A DNA stretch of 64,000 nt from Vibrio spartinae (GTDB lineage: Bacteria > Pseudomonadota > Gammaproteobacteria > Enterobacterales > Vibrionaceae). Shown one piece after another: positions 48,027 to 57,216 of the stretch (positions within the stretch are counted from its first letter, which is position 1; every line of letters starts with the position of its first letter). A model generated the notes under the pieces. It was given only the letters and a program-made list of their open reading frames with translations. It was not told where the DNA came from and searched no databases. The stretch is taken from assembly GCF_024347135.1 (NCBI RefSeq), contig NZ_AP024907.1, forward strand, positions 3,215,001-3,279,000, written 5' to 3'. The position numbers and the translations under genes were made by a program.

Positions 48027-48209
48027 ATGTCAAAAACCAACCTCGATTTACACCTGACTGCTCGCGGCTATCTGATTGATTGTCTTATTACCAATACGCA
48101 CCCCAGTATCGATCAAAATGAACTGCGAGAGGTGCTTTTGTACCTCAATAATCTGATTACCTTTGATGAAATAAATCTACGGAAAGAAGAAATCATGCTC
48201 GATGAGTAA
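48027..48209 (+). CDS. Small protein downstream of the second C4-type RNA
   Basis: A 60-residue ORF starting MSKTNLDLHLTARGYLIDCL, with GAAGAGG upstream. Helical and acidic at the C-terminus (INLRKEEIMLDE). Not obviously homologous to the 55-residue protein at 8.0 kb despite the same upstream RNA architecture. Probably the RNA-controlled gene of a small phage- or satellite-derived module. The CRISPR array begins about 60 bases downstream. Confidence 0.6.
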   Translation: MSKTNLDLHLTARGYLIDCLITNTHPSIDQNELREVLLYLNNLITFDEINLRKEEIMLDE

Positions 48210-48266
48210 GCCAGTGGCTGATTGAAATAAATCGGAGTGGCATCAGCCTCAACTGAGTGTCACTCC

Positions 48267-48534
48267 TTTCTAAGCTGCCTATGCGGCAGTGAACAATTTC
48301 GGGGGCTTCAAGCGTGATGCTGTGATTTTCTAAGCTGCCTATGCGGCAGTGAACTGGTTAACCGAAGTGGCCGCAAAACAGTGGCTTTTCTAAGCTGCCT
48401 ATGCGGCAGTGAACAGCCAATGGTTGAGGCGGAAAGCACCTCAATATTTCTAAGCTGCCTATGCGGCAGTGAACCACAAACTTACGTCGTCAATTCAGGG
48501 GTTACTTTTCTAAGCTGCCTATGCGGCAGTGAAC
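48267..48534 (-). CRISPR. Type I-F-like CRISPR mini-array, 5 repeats, 4 spacers
   Basis: Five identical 28-base repeats at 48267, 48327, 48387, 48447 and 48507, period exactly 60, with four different 32-base spacers. On the minus strand the repeat begins GTTCACTGCCGCATAGGC and ends in AGCTTAGAAA, the type I-F repeat class. An AT-rich stretch with T-runs beyond 48535 could be the leader if the minus strand is the transcribed one. No cas gene is in the window, so it would need a Cas system elsewhere or be orphan. Confidence 0.95.
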
Positions 48535-48689
48535 AATGAACATATCACGAAAAAATAAGCACTAGCAAGATGTTAGCTACAAAAACCCTTTTTTACCTTG
48601 TTAAAATCGCCCTTCTGTATCTTGCTGTTTTTATTGGTTATTTTTTAGGGGCAAAAAAAGAAGGTCTAACATGCTTAAATTTTTCCTAA

Positions 48690-48822
48690 TTCCACCAATC
48701 AAGTTAGCTTCGCTTTCACTATGTTTCCCTCAATTCAAATCAACCACTCAACCAAGAAAACCATTCCGGGAGAAAGATTAAGCGGATTGTGCGTCAAAAT
48801 TTGGGGGCCGGAGGCTGGAAAT
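48690..48822 (+). repeat. Structured repeat, copy R5 (internally deleted)
   Basis: Has the same internal deletion as R4 (gattaagcggattgtgcgtc junction) and the same start (tttcactatgtttc, aatcaaccactcaaccaag) and end (gccggaggctgg). R4 and R5 therefore bracket the 1.05-kb C4-RNA/small-ORF/CRISPR segment as near-identical direct repeats. Confidence 0.75.
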
Positions 48823-48826
48823 GTTG

Positions 48827-50212
48827 CTTGATTGATAGTGGGTTCTATTTAGTAATGACTGACTAATTCAATAATCTTAGGATCCATGTCATCGAGTAAG
48901 TTAACAAGCTCTCGGGCTGATTTTCCCTTTTCTGTTTTAGCATCAGGATCAGCACCAAAATCAAGCAATAGTTTGACAACATCATATACAAATGGTTTTC
49001 CTCGAAATGCCATTCGAAGGGCGTTTATGCTATCTATACCTCTGTGCTCAATCAATTGATCAGCACCGTTTTCCAACAAGAGCCGCATCCCCTCAGCGTT
49101 GCGTTGACGAACGGCATAAATCAGTGGCGTATAGCCATAGCTATCAATTGCGTTGACATCCAGCCCTTGGTCAATCAGGTATTGGACAGACTCAATCGGA
49201 GGACTTTCCTCTGGGTCTGTAGACGTTGACATCAGGATTTTATGCAAGTAACTCCATTTTTCCGATTCTGATATTCTGTGAATGTCTGCACCGTCTTCAA
49301 TCAATGTTTCAGCTTGTCGTATTTGCCCATTCCTCAAGGCCTTAAAAAGCTTATATTCCGGTCTTTCCGTATATTTCATTTCAATTGTCTCTTCTCTAAA
49401 AATTTGTCCATATCTTCAAGAATTTTTTCTAGGTCATCACTGCCCGGTTTTTCGTTTGCATGACTAAGGTTGGTCTTGGCACCCTCAATCAGGAAATAGT
49501 CAGGGTGTGAATTCACAAAATCATTTAACTCTTCCTGCGTCATTCCCATCTCATCAGCGGCTCTGAGTATCCGTCGGTTTTCAACCCCAAATCGATGTCC
49601 GTAATGCCAATCTGTAATTACGTTGCCATCTTCATCGACGAAATGACCATTTAACTTTTCTGCCTCTGCTTCAATCTGTCTTTTGGTCTCAGCCCGCAGG
49701 GATGTTCGGTTCAGCTCCGGTTTGGGGGACTGACTCGCACCAAACTGACCATTCGGTTGACGGACTTGATGACTATATACCACATACAATGGTGGTAGTC
49801 CGGTATCTGCCGGAAAGGTCAGAATATAGTCTTGTAAATCCGCATCCGCGATTGGCGTGATGTAGGTGTTATCAAATTCTTGGCCTTGCTCAGCCTCCGG
49901 ATGGATCCAGATATCGAACTTTTCCATCTCTGGGATGGGATTAATCAGGATCGGTTTGCCGCCAAAATCGCCACTCATCGGCACCCATTCAATGGTGACA
50001 TCCGGCTCTAACGCAACGACAAATTTATCACCGACCCGAGTCACTTCACGCTTGGGAATATTCACCCCATTGACGTGATAACCGTAAATCCGATTATCAG
50101 CATTGAACCCTAAGCGGATATTGGTTTCAACCGTGGTTTTGTCAAGCAGGTCATTTTCATTGTACAGCGTCCCGTCACCAAACTGGCTGGGCAGAAATGC
50201 GGCCAGAATACC
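48827..50212 (-). repeat. Left arm of a 1.4-kb inverted repeat (toxin tip plus immunity)
   Basis: Covers the pyocin-S and GH-E regions of one toxin and its whole ankyrin-type immunity gene. The right arm at 60711-62087 is in opposite orientation with long identical tracts (for example around the NENDL, TTVETN and RIYGYHVNG codons). Similarity ends sharply at the inner side where the leader begins, and at the outer side just after the immunity stop (cttgattgat). Confidence 0.85.
48849..49379 (-). CDS. Ankyrin-repeat protein, probable immunity to the GH-E toxin (copy A)
   Basis: A 176-residue protein with ankyrin repeats (SVQYLIDQGLDVNAIDSYGYTPLIYA split at repeat borders, GMRLLLENGADQLIEHRG, VVKLLLDFGADPDAKTEKGKSA). 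It overlaps the toxin gene by ATGA, as toxin-immunity pairs do. Copy B at 61.5 kb is closely similar. Ankyrin proteins are known immunity proteins in polymorphic toxin systems; binding to the nuclease is inferred from position. Confidence 0.75.
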   Translation of the reverse strand: MKYTERPEYKLFKALRNGQIRQAETLIEDGADIHRISESEKWSYLHKILMSTSTDPEESPPIESVQYLIDQGLDVNAIDSYGYTPLIYAVRQRNAEGMRLLLENGADQLIEHRGIDSINALRMAFRGKPFVYDVVKLLLDFGADPDAKTEKGKSARELVNLLDDMDPKIIELVSHY

Positions 50213-50935
50213 CACCCGACCGACAATTTTCATCGTCAGATTCGGCAGCGCTGCCAGTGCTGCACCGCCAATACGCGTTAAAAAAGCGTCTTCAGTTGCG
50301 GCCGTCCCAATCCCCTGACCAATCGCCAGCATATAGGCAGCATACTCACCCAGAGAAGAGAGTTGCTCTCTTTGTGTACCGATATCACACGTTCCCCTCG
50401 GCACAAGGGCAGATTTAGCGAAACGTGAGGGTTTGATCGGTGGCTTGTTAAACGCGTCTTGCCATGATGACGGGGGCAGTTGTATGTTCTCTAATTCTTG
50501 TAACCGCTCCTGACGCTGCCTGACTAGCCGCTCTTGTAAAGTCAGCTTCACAGGTTCACGTTCAACATAAGGCTCGGTAGACACAGAAGCATTCACACTG
50601 CCGGAATACGTTGCACCAATGCCATGATTGACCAGCGCTACTCTGGCGGTATAAGCCTTGTACGCCAGCCCGTCGAGCTGAGGCTCAACCTCGGGATTGA
50701 CTCGCCAGTATTGATTACCCCATTCATCCCGATCCCGAATCAATAAGGGGATGGATGGCGTATCCGTGAGTAAGACTTGATGGCCGCTGCGTAGCTGCTC
50801 AAGAAAATCAGCAAAGCGTATTCCAGAAGGTATGACAGATTTCACATCTGACTCGCGTATGGAGGCAAAATCCCCTTCAACTTGAGCAAATTCATACCTC
50901 ATTAGGTTGTAGATTTGAGTGGTTTGATCGTTCAT
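49376..50935 (-). CDS. Pyocin-S/GH-E nuclease toxin with leader (copy A)
   Basis: A 519-residue toxin. The leader (about 15-130) is shared with the toxin at 8.8 kb (FADFLEQLRSGHQVLLTD, RDRDEWGNQYWRVNP, SGSVNASV). Next, a small hydrophobic region (about 200-240), an S-type pyocin domain (about 245-400: NIRLGFNADNRIYGYHVNG, YILTFPADTGLPPLYVVYS), and a C-terminal GH-E HNH/EndoVII-type nuclease (YGHRFGVENRRI, MTQEELNDFVN, LSHANEKPG). The nuclease should degrade DNA in target cells. The ATG lacks a clear ribosome binding site; MRYEF 11 codons later is an alternative. Confidence 0.8.
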   Translation of the reverse strand: MNDQTTQIYNLMRYEFAQVEGDFASIRESDVKSVIPSGIRFADFLEQLRSGHQVLLTDTPSIPLLIRDRDEWGNQYWRVNPEVEPQLDGLAYKAYTARVALVNHGIGATYSGSVNASVSTEPYVEREPVKLTLQERLVRQRQERLQELENIQLPPSSWQDAFNKPPIKPSRFAKSALVPRGTCDIGTQREQLSSLGEYAAYMLAIGQGIGTAATEDAFLTRIGGAALAALPNLTMKIVGRVGILAAFLPSQFGDGTLYNENDLLDKTTVETNIRLGFNADNRIYGYHVNGVNIPKREVTRVGDKFVVALEPDVTIEWVPMSGDFGGKPILINPIPEMEKFDIWIHPEAEQGQEFDNTYITPIADADLQDYILTFPADTGLPPLYVVYSHQVRQPNGQFGASQSPKPELNRTSLRAETKRQIEAEAEKLNGHFVDEDGNVITDWHYGHRFGVENRRILRAADEMGMTQEELNDFVNSHPDYFLIEGAKTNLSHANEKPGSDDLEKILEDMDKFLEKRQLK

Positions 50936-51243
50936 TGACGTTGTTGACTATGCTGTGATTCTTTTTTGTGGATGAAAGCTTATTGATAACACTGTTTTTA
51001 TATGAGTCAATAATTATACTCAATAGAGTTTATAAGTCATATTTGAATTTAGCTTTCTGATGGGGAAAGGTAATTTTTGGAATGGGGGTAACAGGGAAGC
51101 TCGCTTGAGATGATTAAATTGTGGTTTGGTATGTGGCCATCTCACTCTTTTATCTTTAAATACTTAAAAGTCAATTATTTATCTGAAATTGTCTTATCGA
51201 TTGACAAAAAAGTGTCCACAGATTTCACTATGTGCACTCTCCT
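50936..51243. other. 308-base region between toxin A and the acyltransferase
   Basis: AT-rich, no supported ORF. It contains the upstream region of toxin A; base composition is close to that of the low-GC acyltransferase gene. Confidence 0.5.
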
Positions 51244-53247
51244 TTACTCGAGAATAGAAAGATCCGATAAATTTAGCTTATCTATAACCATTTCTGCACC
51301 ATGCACTGATAAATGATCATCATCAAAATAGTAAAGACTAGAAGCATTGAGATCATAGGCATAACACTTATCTTCGCGGCACAATGACTTTTCAGGGTAA
51401 AGACGTATCACCCGTTTCCCTTCAACTGCATCCAACAACTTATAACTATCCTTTGAACGGTTCAAAAAATGATCTCTACTTATAGTAAAATTAAAGTTTT
51501 CCAAAGCTTCAATTTTAGATTTCATAGAAAATTCTCTTCGCACTATTTGGTTGAGTTTTCTAGGAATATCTATTGCGAGCTCTGGTTCTGGATATATAAG
51601 AACAAGTGTATTGTTTCTAGCCCATAAGTTTAACTTAGATAGAATCGAATCATATACCGATGAACCGTCATTTGGTTTTTGTATGTTATTCAATTTATGT
51701 TCTACATCGCCATATTCATTTGTGTATTGAACACCAGACAAGTACCAGTTAAGTCTGGCTGAAAATACAACCACATTATTTCCCATCTCTATAAATTTGG
51801 AAAAGCTCTTTGACCTAGTCTCACATGAGATATGTAGTACTGAATTGTCATACATTTTTATTGTGTCCATTCCTAAACACACATCACTAGTTAACTGGAC
51901 GAAATTAAAATCATCTCCAAACTTTTCTTTAATAGACAAGCCGTAGCTACCTGCATGACTATCACCAACTAGAACGATGTTTTTTTTATCTGCATCAATA
52001 TCAGAAACGCCACATGCTTGATTGAAATCTTTATCATGACAAACTACACCATCAATCTTATTAAGTTTATTCCCATTAATATCATAGAACATATGACTTA
52101 TATTATATCCAGTCATTTGGTGTAACTTACCATCTTTATAGACAACATACATTGAAAAAATAACACCTGATAGTGAAATTAAGAATAAGAATAGTTTCTT
52201 ATTCTTTAAGTTCTTTCTGAATGGATTTTCTATTAAGTAGTATGAGATTACCGCAAAAAACAGTGTCAATATAGAAACCAATAGTAATTGTTCTATGTTA
52301 AGGTTATCTCCTTTGATAGTCCTAACTGTAGCTAAGACAGGTTGGTGCCATAAATATAGAGAATAGGAAATCACCCCAACAAATGAAACAAACCTCAATG
52401 TAATCAGACTATTGATTAGATCACCTTCTTTGTTGAATATGATAAAAAGTGCACCTCCAAAGATAGGTAATAGAGTTATAAATGAAGGGTGCCTAGCAGA
52501 ATCAGGTATAAATAAAATACTATAAATAATCAATACAATACCAAGCAGTGATAATGACTGGTATATTATATTTCTATTATTACTATTATTTAGTAAAAAG
52601 TCTCTATTCACGAATGCAATCAACCCACCTATTAACAACTCCCATGCTCTAGTTGGAAATGAATAGAACGCGAAACTTTCATTATATGCGGATAAAAAAT
52701 GGGATATAGAGAATGATATCAAAGTTAAAATAAACAAGATGATGAAAATATGATTTCTTGCTAATTTATACGTTAATGCATATATAAATGGATATATAAG
52801 ATAAAATTGCCATTCAGTTGATAGACTCCAAGTATGAATTAAGAATTCATACATATTTGATACAGCCGTATAAGGGTCTTGCGCATAGAAATAATAGTTA
52901 GAAAAGAATAAGATTGAGCTTAAAAAAGATTTAGCAAAATTAACCAAATCATTCGGCAACAATAATTGATAAGATATAACACAGAAGAATACCATCATAA
53001 AAACTAATGCAGGGAATATCCTCTTAAATCTTTTATTATAAAAATTTAGTATGTTAAATTTACCATTAGATATTTCATTATTTAATATATTAGTAATTAG
53101 ATAGCCAGATAAAATGAAAAATAAATCCACTCCTAAATACCCACCTTGGAATATCTGGATATTATACATATAAATTTTGAAGTGATATAAAATTACAGAA
53201 ACAACGGCTATAGCCCGAAGTCCGTCTAAATCTTTTCTATATAACAT
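51244..53247 (-). CDS. OafA-type acyltransferase with SGNH domain
   Basis: A 667-residue membrane protein. The acyltransferase-3 domain (1-380) begins YRKDLDGLRAIAVVSVILYH and has GVDLFFILSGYLI plus about ten membrane segments. The C-terminal periplasmic SGNH domain (about 410-660) has VLVGDSHAGSYG (Ser block) and DDDHLSVHGAEM (Asp/His block). Such enzymes O-acetylate O-antigen or other envelope glycans and are frequent in phage conversion and islands. AT content is clearly higher than in neighbouring genes, suggesting separate transfer. Confidence 0.9.
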   Translation of the reverse strand: MLYRKDLDGLRAIAVVSVILYHFKIYMYNIQIFQGGYLGVDLFFILSGYLITNILNNEISNGKFNILNFYNKRFKRIFPALVFMMVFFCVISYQLLLPNDLVNFAKSFLSSILFFSNYYFYAQDPYTAVSNMYEFLIHTWSLSTEWQFYLIYPFIYALTYKLARNHIFIILFILTLISFSISHFLSAYNESFAFYSFPTRAWELLIGGLIAFVNRDFLLNNSNNRNIIYQSLSLLGIVLIIYSILFIPDSARHPSFITLLPIFGGALFIIFNKEGDLINSLITLRFVSFVGVISYSLYLWHQPVLATVRTIKGDNLNIEQLLLVSILTLFFAVISYYLIENPFRKNLKNKKLFLFLISLSGVIFSMYVVYKDGKLHQMTGYNISHMFYDINGNKLNKIDGVVCHDKDFNQACGVSDIDADKKNIVLVGDSHAGSYGLSIKEKFGDDFNFVQLTSDVCLGMDTIKMYDNSVLHISCETRSKSFSKFIEMGNNVVVFSARLNWYLSGVQYTNEYGDVEHKLNNIQKPNDGSSVYDSILSKLNLWARNNTLVLIYPEPELAIDIPRKLNQIVRREFSMKSKIEALENFNFTISRDHFLNRSKDSYKLLDAVEGKRVIRLYPEKSLCREDKCYAYDLNASSLYYFDDDHLSVHGAEMVIDKLNLSDLSILE

Positions 53248-53586
53248 ACTACACTGCCAGTTAAAAACTAGATTTAAAAATTGAAGCCATTATACATAGA
53301 AAAGAAACCATATGCTATTTCAAACATACACTAAGTAAGATTAACGCAGTTGATTAGTCATTAAACATCAATAGCTTACTTAATGATTTCGCACCAAATG
53401 GCGATGAAGTGGCGATACAATTTAGTGGCGACACTTTTGTTTTATAGCATCTTACAAATCAGGCTTAGATGACTGGCTTGGAATGTGTTTGCGTAAAGGG
53501 TAGACGAAATAGGCTTCTTTTTTACAATTCGTACAGGTGTGTCGCCATTGGTTATTGCTAGGTAATGTCGAGCTATCGACTCGGTA

Positions 53587-54888
53587 GAGACTGTTCATTA
53601 TTCTGTGTCACGCCCATTTTTATAAATCCAGATATGGAGTGAGTCTGCCTTCAAAGTGGATGCTGAGCTGAGACAGTGTCAGGTTCCAGTTCTGCACCGG
53701 ATGCGTCCACTTTTCACTGGCTTTCAACATACCTGCATACAACAGCTTGAGCAAGCTGGTTTCATTAGCAAAACCGCCCTTGGTTTTGGTCAGTTTGCGG
53801 AACTGACGATGTACCGCCTCAACCGCATTGGTGGTGTAAATGGCTCTGCGGACCTGTTCGGGATATTTGAAATACACCGATAAGTTCTCCCATTTATTGC
53901 GCCATGACTGAATCACCAGCGGGTATTGTGGTCCCCATTTGGCTTCCAGCTCATCCAGCTCATGTTCGGCAGCTTTAAGGGTTGCCGCTTTATAAACACA
54001 TTTTAAATCCGCCATAAACGCTTTCTGATTTTTGCTGGCGACATACTTCATCGAGTTACGGATTTGATGGATAACACAGAGTTGGACTTCAGTCTGCGGG
54101 TAAATGGTTTCAATCGCCTGAGGGAACCCTTTGAGGCCATCGACACAAGCAATACAAATATCTTTGACACCGCGATTTTGTAAGTCGGTCAGGACACTGA
54201 GCCAGTAATGCGCGCCTTCGGCATCAGAGAGATAAATCCCCAGCAGCTCTTTTTTTCCTTCGATATTGAGTGCAAGGATGGTGTAAATGGCTTTGGAAAC
54301 AAAGCGACCGTTTTCCTTGATTTTGTAGTGAACGGCATCAAGCCAGACGACCGGATAGACGGGGTCTAAATCCCGCTCCTGCCATGCTCTGAGCTCAGGG
54401 ATAAGACGGTCGGTGATGGCGTTAATCGTGCCATTGGAAACGCTGATACCATACATATCCAGCAGATATTCCCGGATATGTTGATAGCTGTTGCCAAGGG
54501 CAAACAGGGAGAGGACATTACGTTCCATCTCATCGGTCAGTCGGGTCTGGTGCTTCTTGACAGTTTGCGGGTCAAAAGAGCCATTTCGGTCACGGGGCGT
54601 TTCAAGTTCAAATTCCCCGGATGAGGTTTTAACGGTTTTGCGGGATTTTCCATTTTTGCGATTGTCGGGCTCAGCTTCAAGGTGCTGTTCGATTTCAGCC
54701 CCGAGCGCGGCTTCAGTGATTTGCTTAATCAACGGGGTGAGCAAACCGTCTTTGCCGTTGAGGCCCTGACCGGATTGCAATGCTTTGGCAAAAGCTTGAA
54801 TATCAATTTCGAATTTATCGTCAGACATAAGGTGTCATTTCCTTTTTGGTTCAGTTTAAAGAAATGACACAGAAATTTGAACACTACC
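53587..54888 (-). mobile_element. IS256-family insertion sequence
   Basis: 1302 bases with imperfect terminal inverted repeats (left gagactgttcattattctg, right read inward ggtagtgttcaaatttctg, both followed by tgtca). It is flanked by an 8-base direct duplication actcggta at 53579-53586 and 54889-54896, the target duplication typical of the family. One transposase gene fills it. Confidence 0.93.
53620..54828 (-). CDS. IS256-family transposase
   Basis: A 402-residue transposase with the DDE residues in WLDAVHYK, CVDGLKGFPQAIET and TTNAVEAVHRQF, and the C/D(2)H-like VQLCVIHQIRNSMKYV. Full family length and no frameshift, so probably active. Confidence 0.96.
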   Translation of the reverse strand: MSDDKFEIDIQAFAKALQSGQGLNGKDGLLTPLIKQITEAALGAEIEQHLEAEPDNRKNGKSRKTVKTSSGEFELETPRDRNGSFDPQTVKKHQTRLTDEMERNVLSLFALGNSYQHIREYLLDMYGISVSNGTINAITDRLIPELRAWQERDLDPVYPVVWLDAVHYKIKENGRFVSKAIYTILALNIEGKKELLGIYLSDAEGAHYWLSVLTDLQNRGVKDICIACVDGLKGFPQAIETIYPQTEVQLCVIHQIRNSMKYVASKNQKAFMADLKCVYKAATLKAAEHELDELEAKWGPQYPLVIQSWRNKWENLSVYFKYPEQVRRAIYTTNAVEAVHRQFRKLTKTKGGFANETSLLKLLYAGMLKASEKWTHPVQNWNLTLSQLSIHFEGRLTPYLDL

Positions 54889-54965
54889 ACTCGGTACACA
54901 CCACCGCTGCATTCATCACATTCAAACTCCACCAATCCCACTGTAATTTGCTTTCTTTTCTTCAT

Positions 54966-55575
54966 AATCAGTTAACAAAATCCGCTTTTTTGTGGTATCA
55001 CTTTGTCTAATGTTTCCGTAAAGCTTTTCTTTTTTTCCTCTGTTCTGTTTTGAAAAAATACAAATCCACTAAAATTCGCTTTCAAGCCTTGTCCTATCTA
55101 GCTTAACAAGACACAGAAGAGATCTTTAAAAATCCTTTTCAGATCATCTAAACAGTGACAAAAAACATTCCACCCATTATTTATCAATAGCTTACAAGCA
55201 GGCACTAGATCTTTTCTGATCGTTAATTTTTCAATTTACTGAAAAAAACTGAAATGACTGAAATTCTATATAGGGCTATATGAGCCATTTTGATAGGGGT
55301 TGCCCCACCCCGAAGCTCCTTATAGCAAAAGGCTTTGCTCCTCATCCGCTTGGTTTGCTGCCCCCCTGATTTTTCATAACTCAAAAACTGTAAAAAAACT
55401 GTTCGAAAAACCGCGCAGGCGGGTGAGGAGAGTGCGGATTTTGTCATCCGGTCGTTGTGTTTCGTGGCTCTGTGGTCGCTGTTTGCCCCGTAGTGGTGTT
55501 GTTCTGGTTTTGCCTTGATGCAGACATAAAGAAACACAGCCGTTTGGCTGCGTTGATTGTGGGGATTTCTGTGGG
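54966..55575. other. 610-base region at the prophage edge
   Basis: No credible ORF. The left half is AT-rich. The right half (about 55270-55560) is GC-richer, with ggggttgccccacccc-type repeats. It probably carries the promoter of the zinc-ribbon gene and a phage non-coding tail. I see no RNA gene that I can name. Confidence 0.4.
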
Positions 55576-57216
55576 CTAACTTGTTTGTGTAATTGGGTCG
55601 AGTCGCCCTTTGAGGTTGGAACTATCCGAGCCATGGCCACTAATGGCACTCGCTTGAACTGGTGCTTTAGTTGTTGCCGGGCCAGCTACTACACCACTAT
55701 GCGTATGAGTCGCTAATGTGTCGGCAAGTTCTTTCACTACCTGCATAAGTTCAGACAGAAGAATTAAAACGTTCTCTTGCTTAGAGCCTACCCACGTTTT
55801 TGGTGACTGCAACCATTGATGCTCAGCGGCAATACTTCGGCGAACTTTGCCGATAGTCTCTACCAGTTCGCCAGCAGTCGCGGTTTGCATATTGCCCAAG
55901 CTGCCTAGCACTATGTCATCACCTGCTATTAGGTTAATTGCGCCTAGTGCTTCAATAAGCTTTTTGCCGATCACTTCTTCAATGCTGTGCTCATCAACCA
56001 AAATATGGTGCTGACCAAATGCACCACGATAGCGTTCCACTTGGTCGAGCTTTTCGAATGCTCTTTGGCTTTGCGTTTGGTCGGTTTTCTGGGTGGTGTT
56101 TCCTGCTGCATCAATTCGGTTGCTGACCTCTTCACGCTGCTGCTGCAGTTGTTCCCCCGGCTCTATCGACGGCAATGCATATTCACGGCCATAAACACCA
56201 CGAATGATAGGTTTGTCATTGCGACCATAGGCGAAAGCGATTTCAACCAATGTTCCCTCTAGCGGGTAAGACAGCAATCCAGATTCATGCCCACTAATAT
56301 GAACAGGCAATGGAATCGAACGATAGACAGGCACGTTAATGTCAGGGTTTAAGTTTTCATCAAGAACCTGAACATCTACCGCAAATCTTGGGCGGAATGG
56401 GTCAGCAACTTGCCCGGCTGTCGCTGTGTCTCTTACTACCTCAACACGGCCAAACTTAGGCAAATGAAAACCTGCTGCCAACTCTGGGAAGTTCTGCAGC
56501 GTTTCACGTTTCTTCGGTGACACTTCGGATTGTTCAGTTTTCCAATAAGCGGTCATTTCGTCTTGAATTAAATCAACTCGATTAACTCGCTTGTCGTTCA
56601 TGACTCTACCCGGTCTTAACATAGGAAACGGAACAAAGGTGACACTGTTACCACTTTGGCGACTAGTGAACTCTTCCGGTACTGGCATGGGTTTATTGCC
56701 GAAATGACTATCTTGATACGAACCGAAGTACACGACCTGATCAGTATGTTGGAACCAAACACAATCAGGAATAGAAAAAGCCTTAGCGATTTGCTCTAAA
56801 CATTGATAGCCCGTTCCTTGGCAAACAAAGTTTGGAATAGTGGTTTTGATGTAGTCAGCATCAGGCAAATTAAACTCAAGCCCTGTCAAATCAGAAAGAA
56901 CGCCGATCACCTGCTCTGCGGTCGGGTGCTCTAGACTAACCGCCCAACGTTTAGACAAAATGCCAGCCAGTTCTTTAACCGTAATCTTATGATAGCCATT
57001 TGCTGCAGGTTGAACTTTGTCGATATACCCCTCAAACCAAGGGGTGGTTTTGTTCTCGTAACCAATATCAAAACGTACAGACGCAAACTGCTCTGGCTTT
57101 TCCTTGGTTTCAACTTCGAAGATCGCAACACTGCCTAGTGATAGCTTTAGGCTCACCATGTTACTAATCAGTTTGACTTCTTCACCACTAATAAACAGGC
57201 GTTTTTCTAGCTTCAT
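55576..57216 (-). CDS. Phage baseplate protein, gpD/gpV-type fusion
   Basis: A 546-residue protein. The N-terminal ~270 residues look like late-control gpD/VgrG-type hub sequence (VKELAGILSKRWAVSLEH, IAKAFSIPDCVWFQHTD). The middle has an OB-type baseplate V region (SGHESGLLSYPLEGTLVEIAFAYG around residue 320). The C-terminus has a THTHSGV motif common at the end of baseplate V/gp45 spikes. It overlaps the next gene by four bases. Part of a contractile-tail baseplate of a P2/kappa-like phage. Confidence 0.75.
   Translation of the reverse strand: MKLEKRLFISGEEVKLISNMVSLKLSLGSVAIFEVETKEKPEQFASVRFDIGYENKTTPWFEGYIDKVQPAANGYHKITVKELAGILSKRWAVSLEHPTAEQVIGVLSDLTGLEFNLPDADYIKTTIPNFVCQGTGYQCLEQIAKAFSIPDCVWFQHTDQVVYFGSYQDSHFGNKPMPVPEEFTSRQSGNSVTFVPFPMLRPGRVMNDKRVNRVDLIQDEMTAYWKTEQSEVSPKKRETLQNFPELAAGFHLPKFGRVEVVRDTATAGQVADPFRPRFAVDVQVLDENLNPDINVPVYRSIPLPVHISGHESGLLSYPLEGTLVEIAFAYGRNDKPIIRGVYGREYALPSIEPGEQLQQQREEVSNRIDAAGNTTQKTDQTQSQRAFEKLDQVERYRGAFGQHHILVDEHSIEEVIGKKLIEALGAINLIAGDDIVLGSLGNMQTATAGELVETIGKVRRSIAAEHQWLQSPKTWVGSKQENVLILLSELMQVVKELADTLATHTHSGVVAGPATTKAPVQASAISGHGSDSSNLKGRLDPITQTS

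Larger units (their letters stand above)
53452..54965 (-). pseudogene. Small phage-type zinc-ribbon gene split by IS256
   Basis: Joining the sequence on either side of the insertion sequence and removing one copy of the 8-base duplication restores one open frame of 67 codons: it starts MKKRKQITVGLVEFECDEC, continues SGGVYRVDSSTLPSNN and ends HIPSQSSKPDL. It has CDEC and CTNC, a four-Cys zinc ribbon. The IS sits in the codons for Tyr-Arg-Val. In its uninterrupted form it was probably a small zinc-binding phage protein, since it borders the prophage genes. Confidence 0.85.

Noticed and set aside
48267..48534. CRISPR array as part of a Tn7-like CRISPR-associated transposon
   Set aside because: No tnsA-tnsD, tniQ or cas genes and no Tn7-like ends are seen near the array.
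55223..55537. 104-residue minus-strand ORF at the prophage edge
   Set aside because: Composition is unlike a protein (Cys/Arg-rich, no start signal) and overlaps another frame; no family resemblance.
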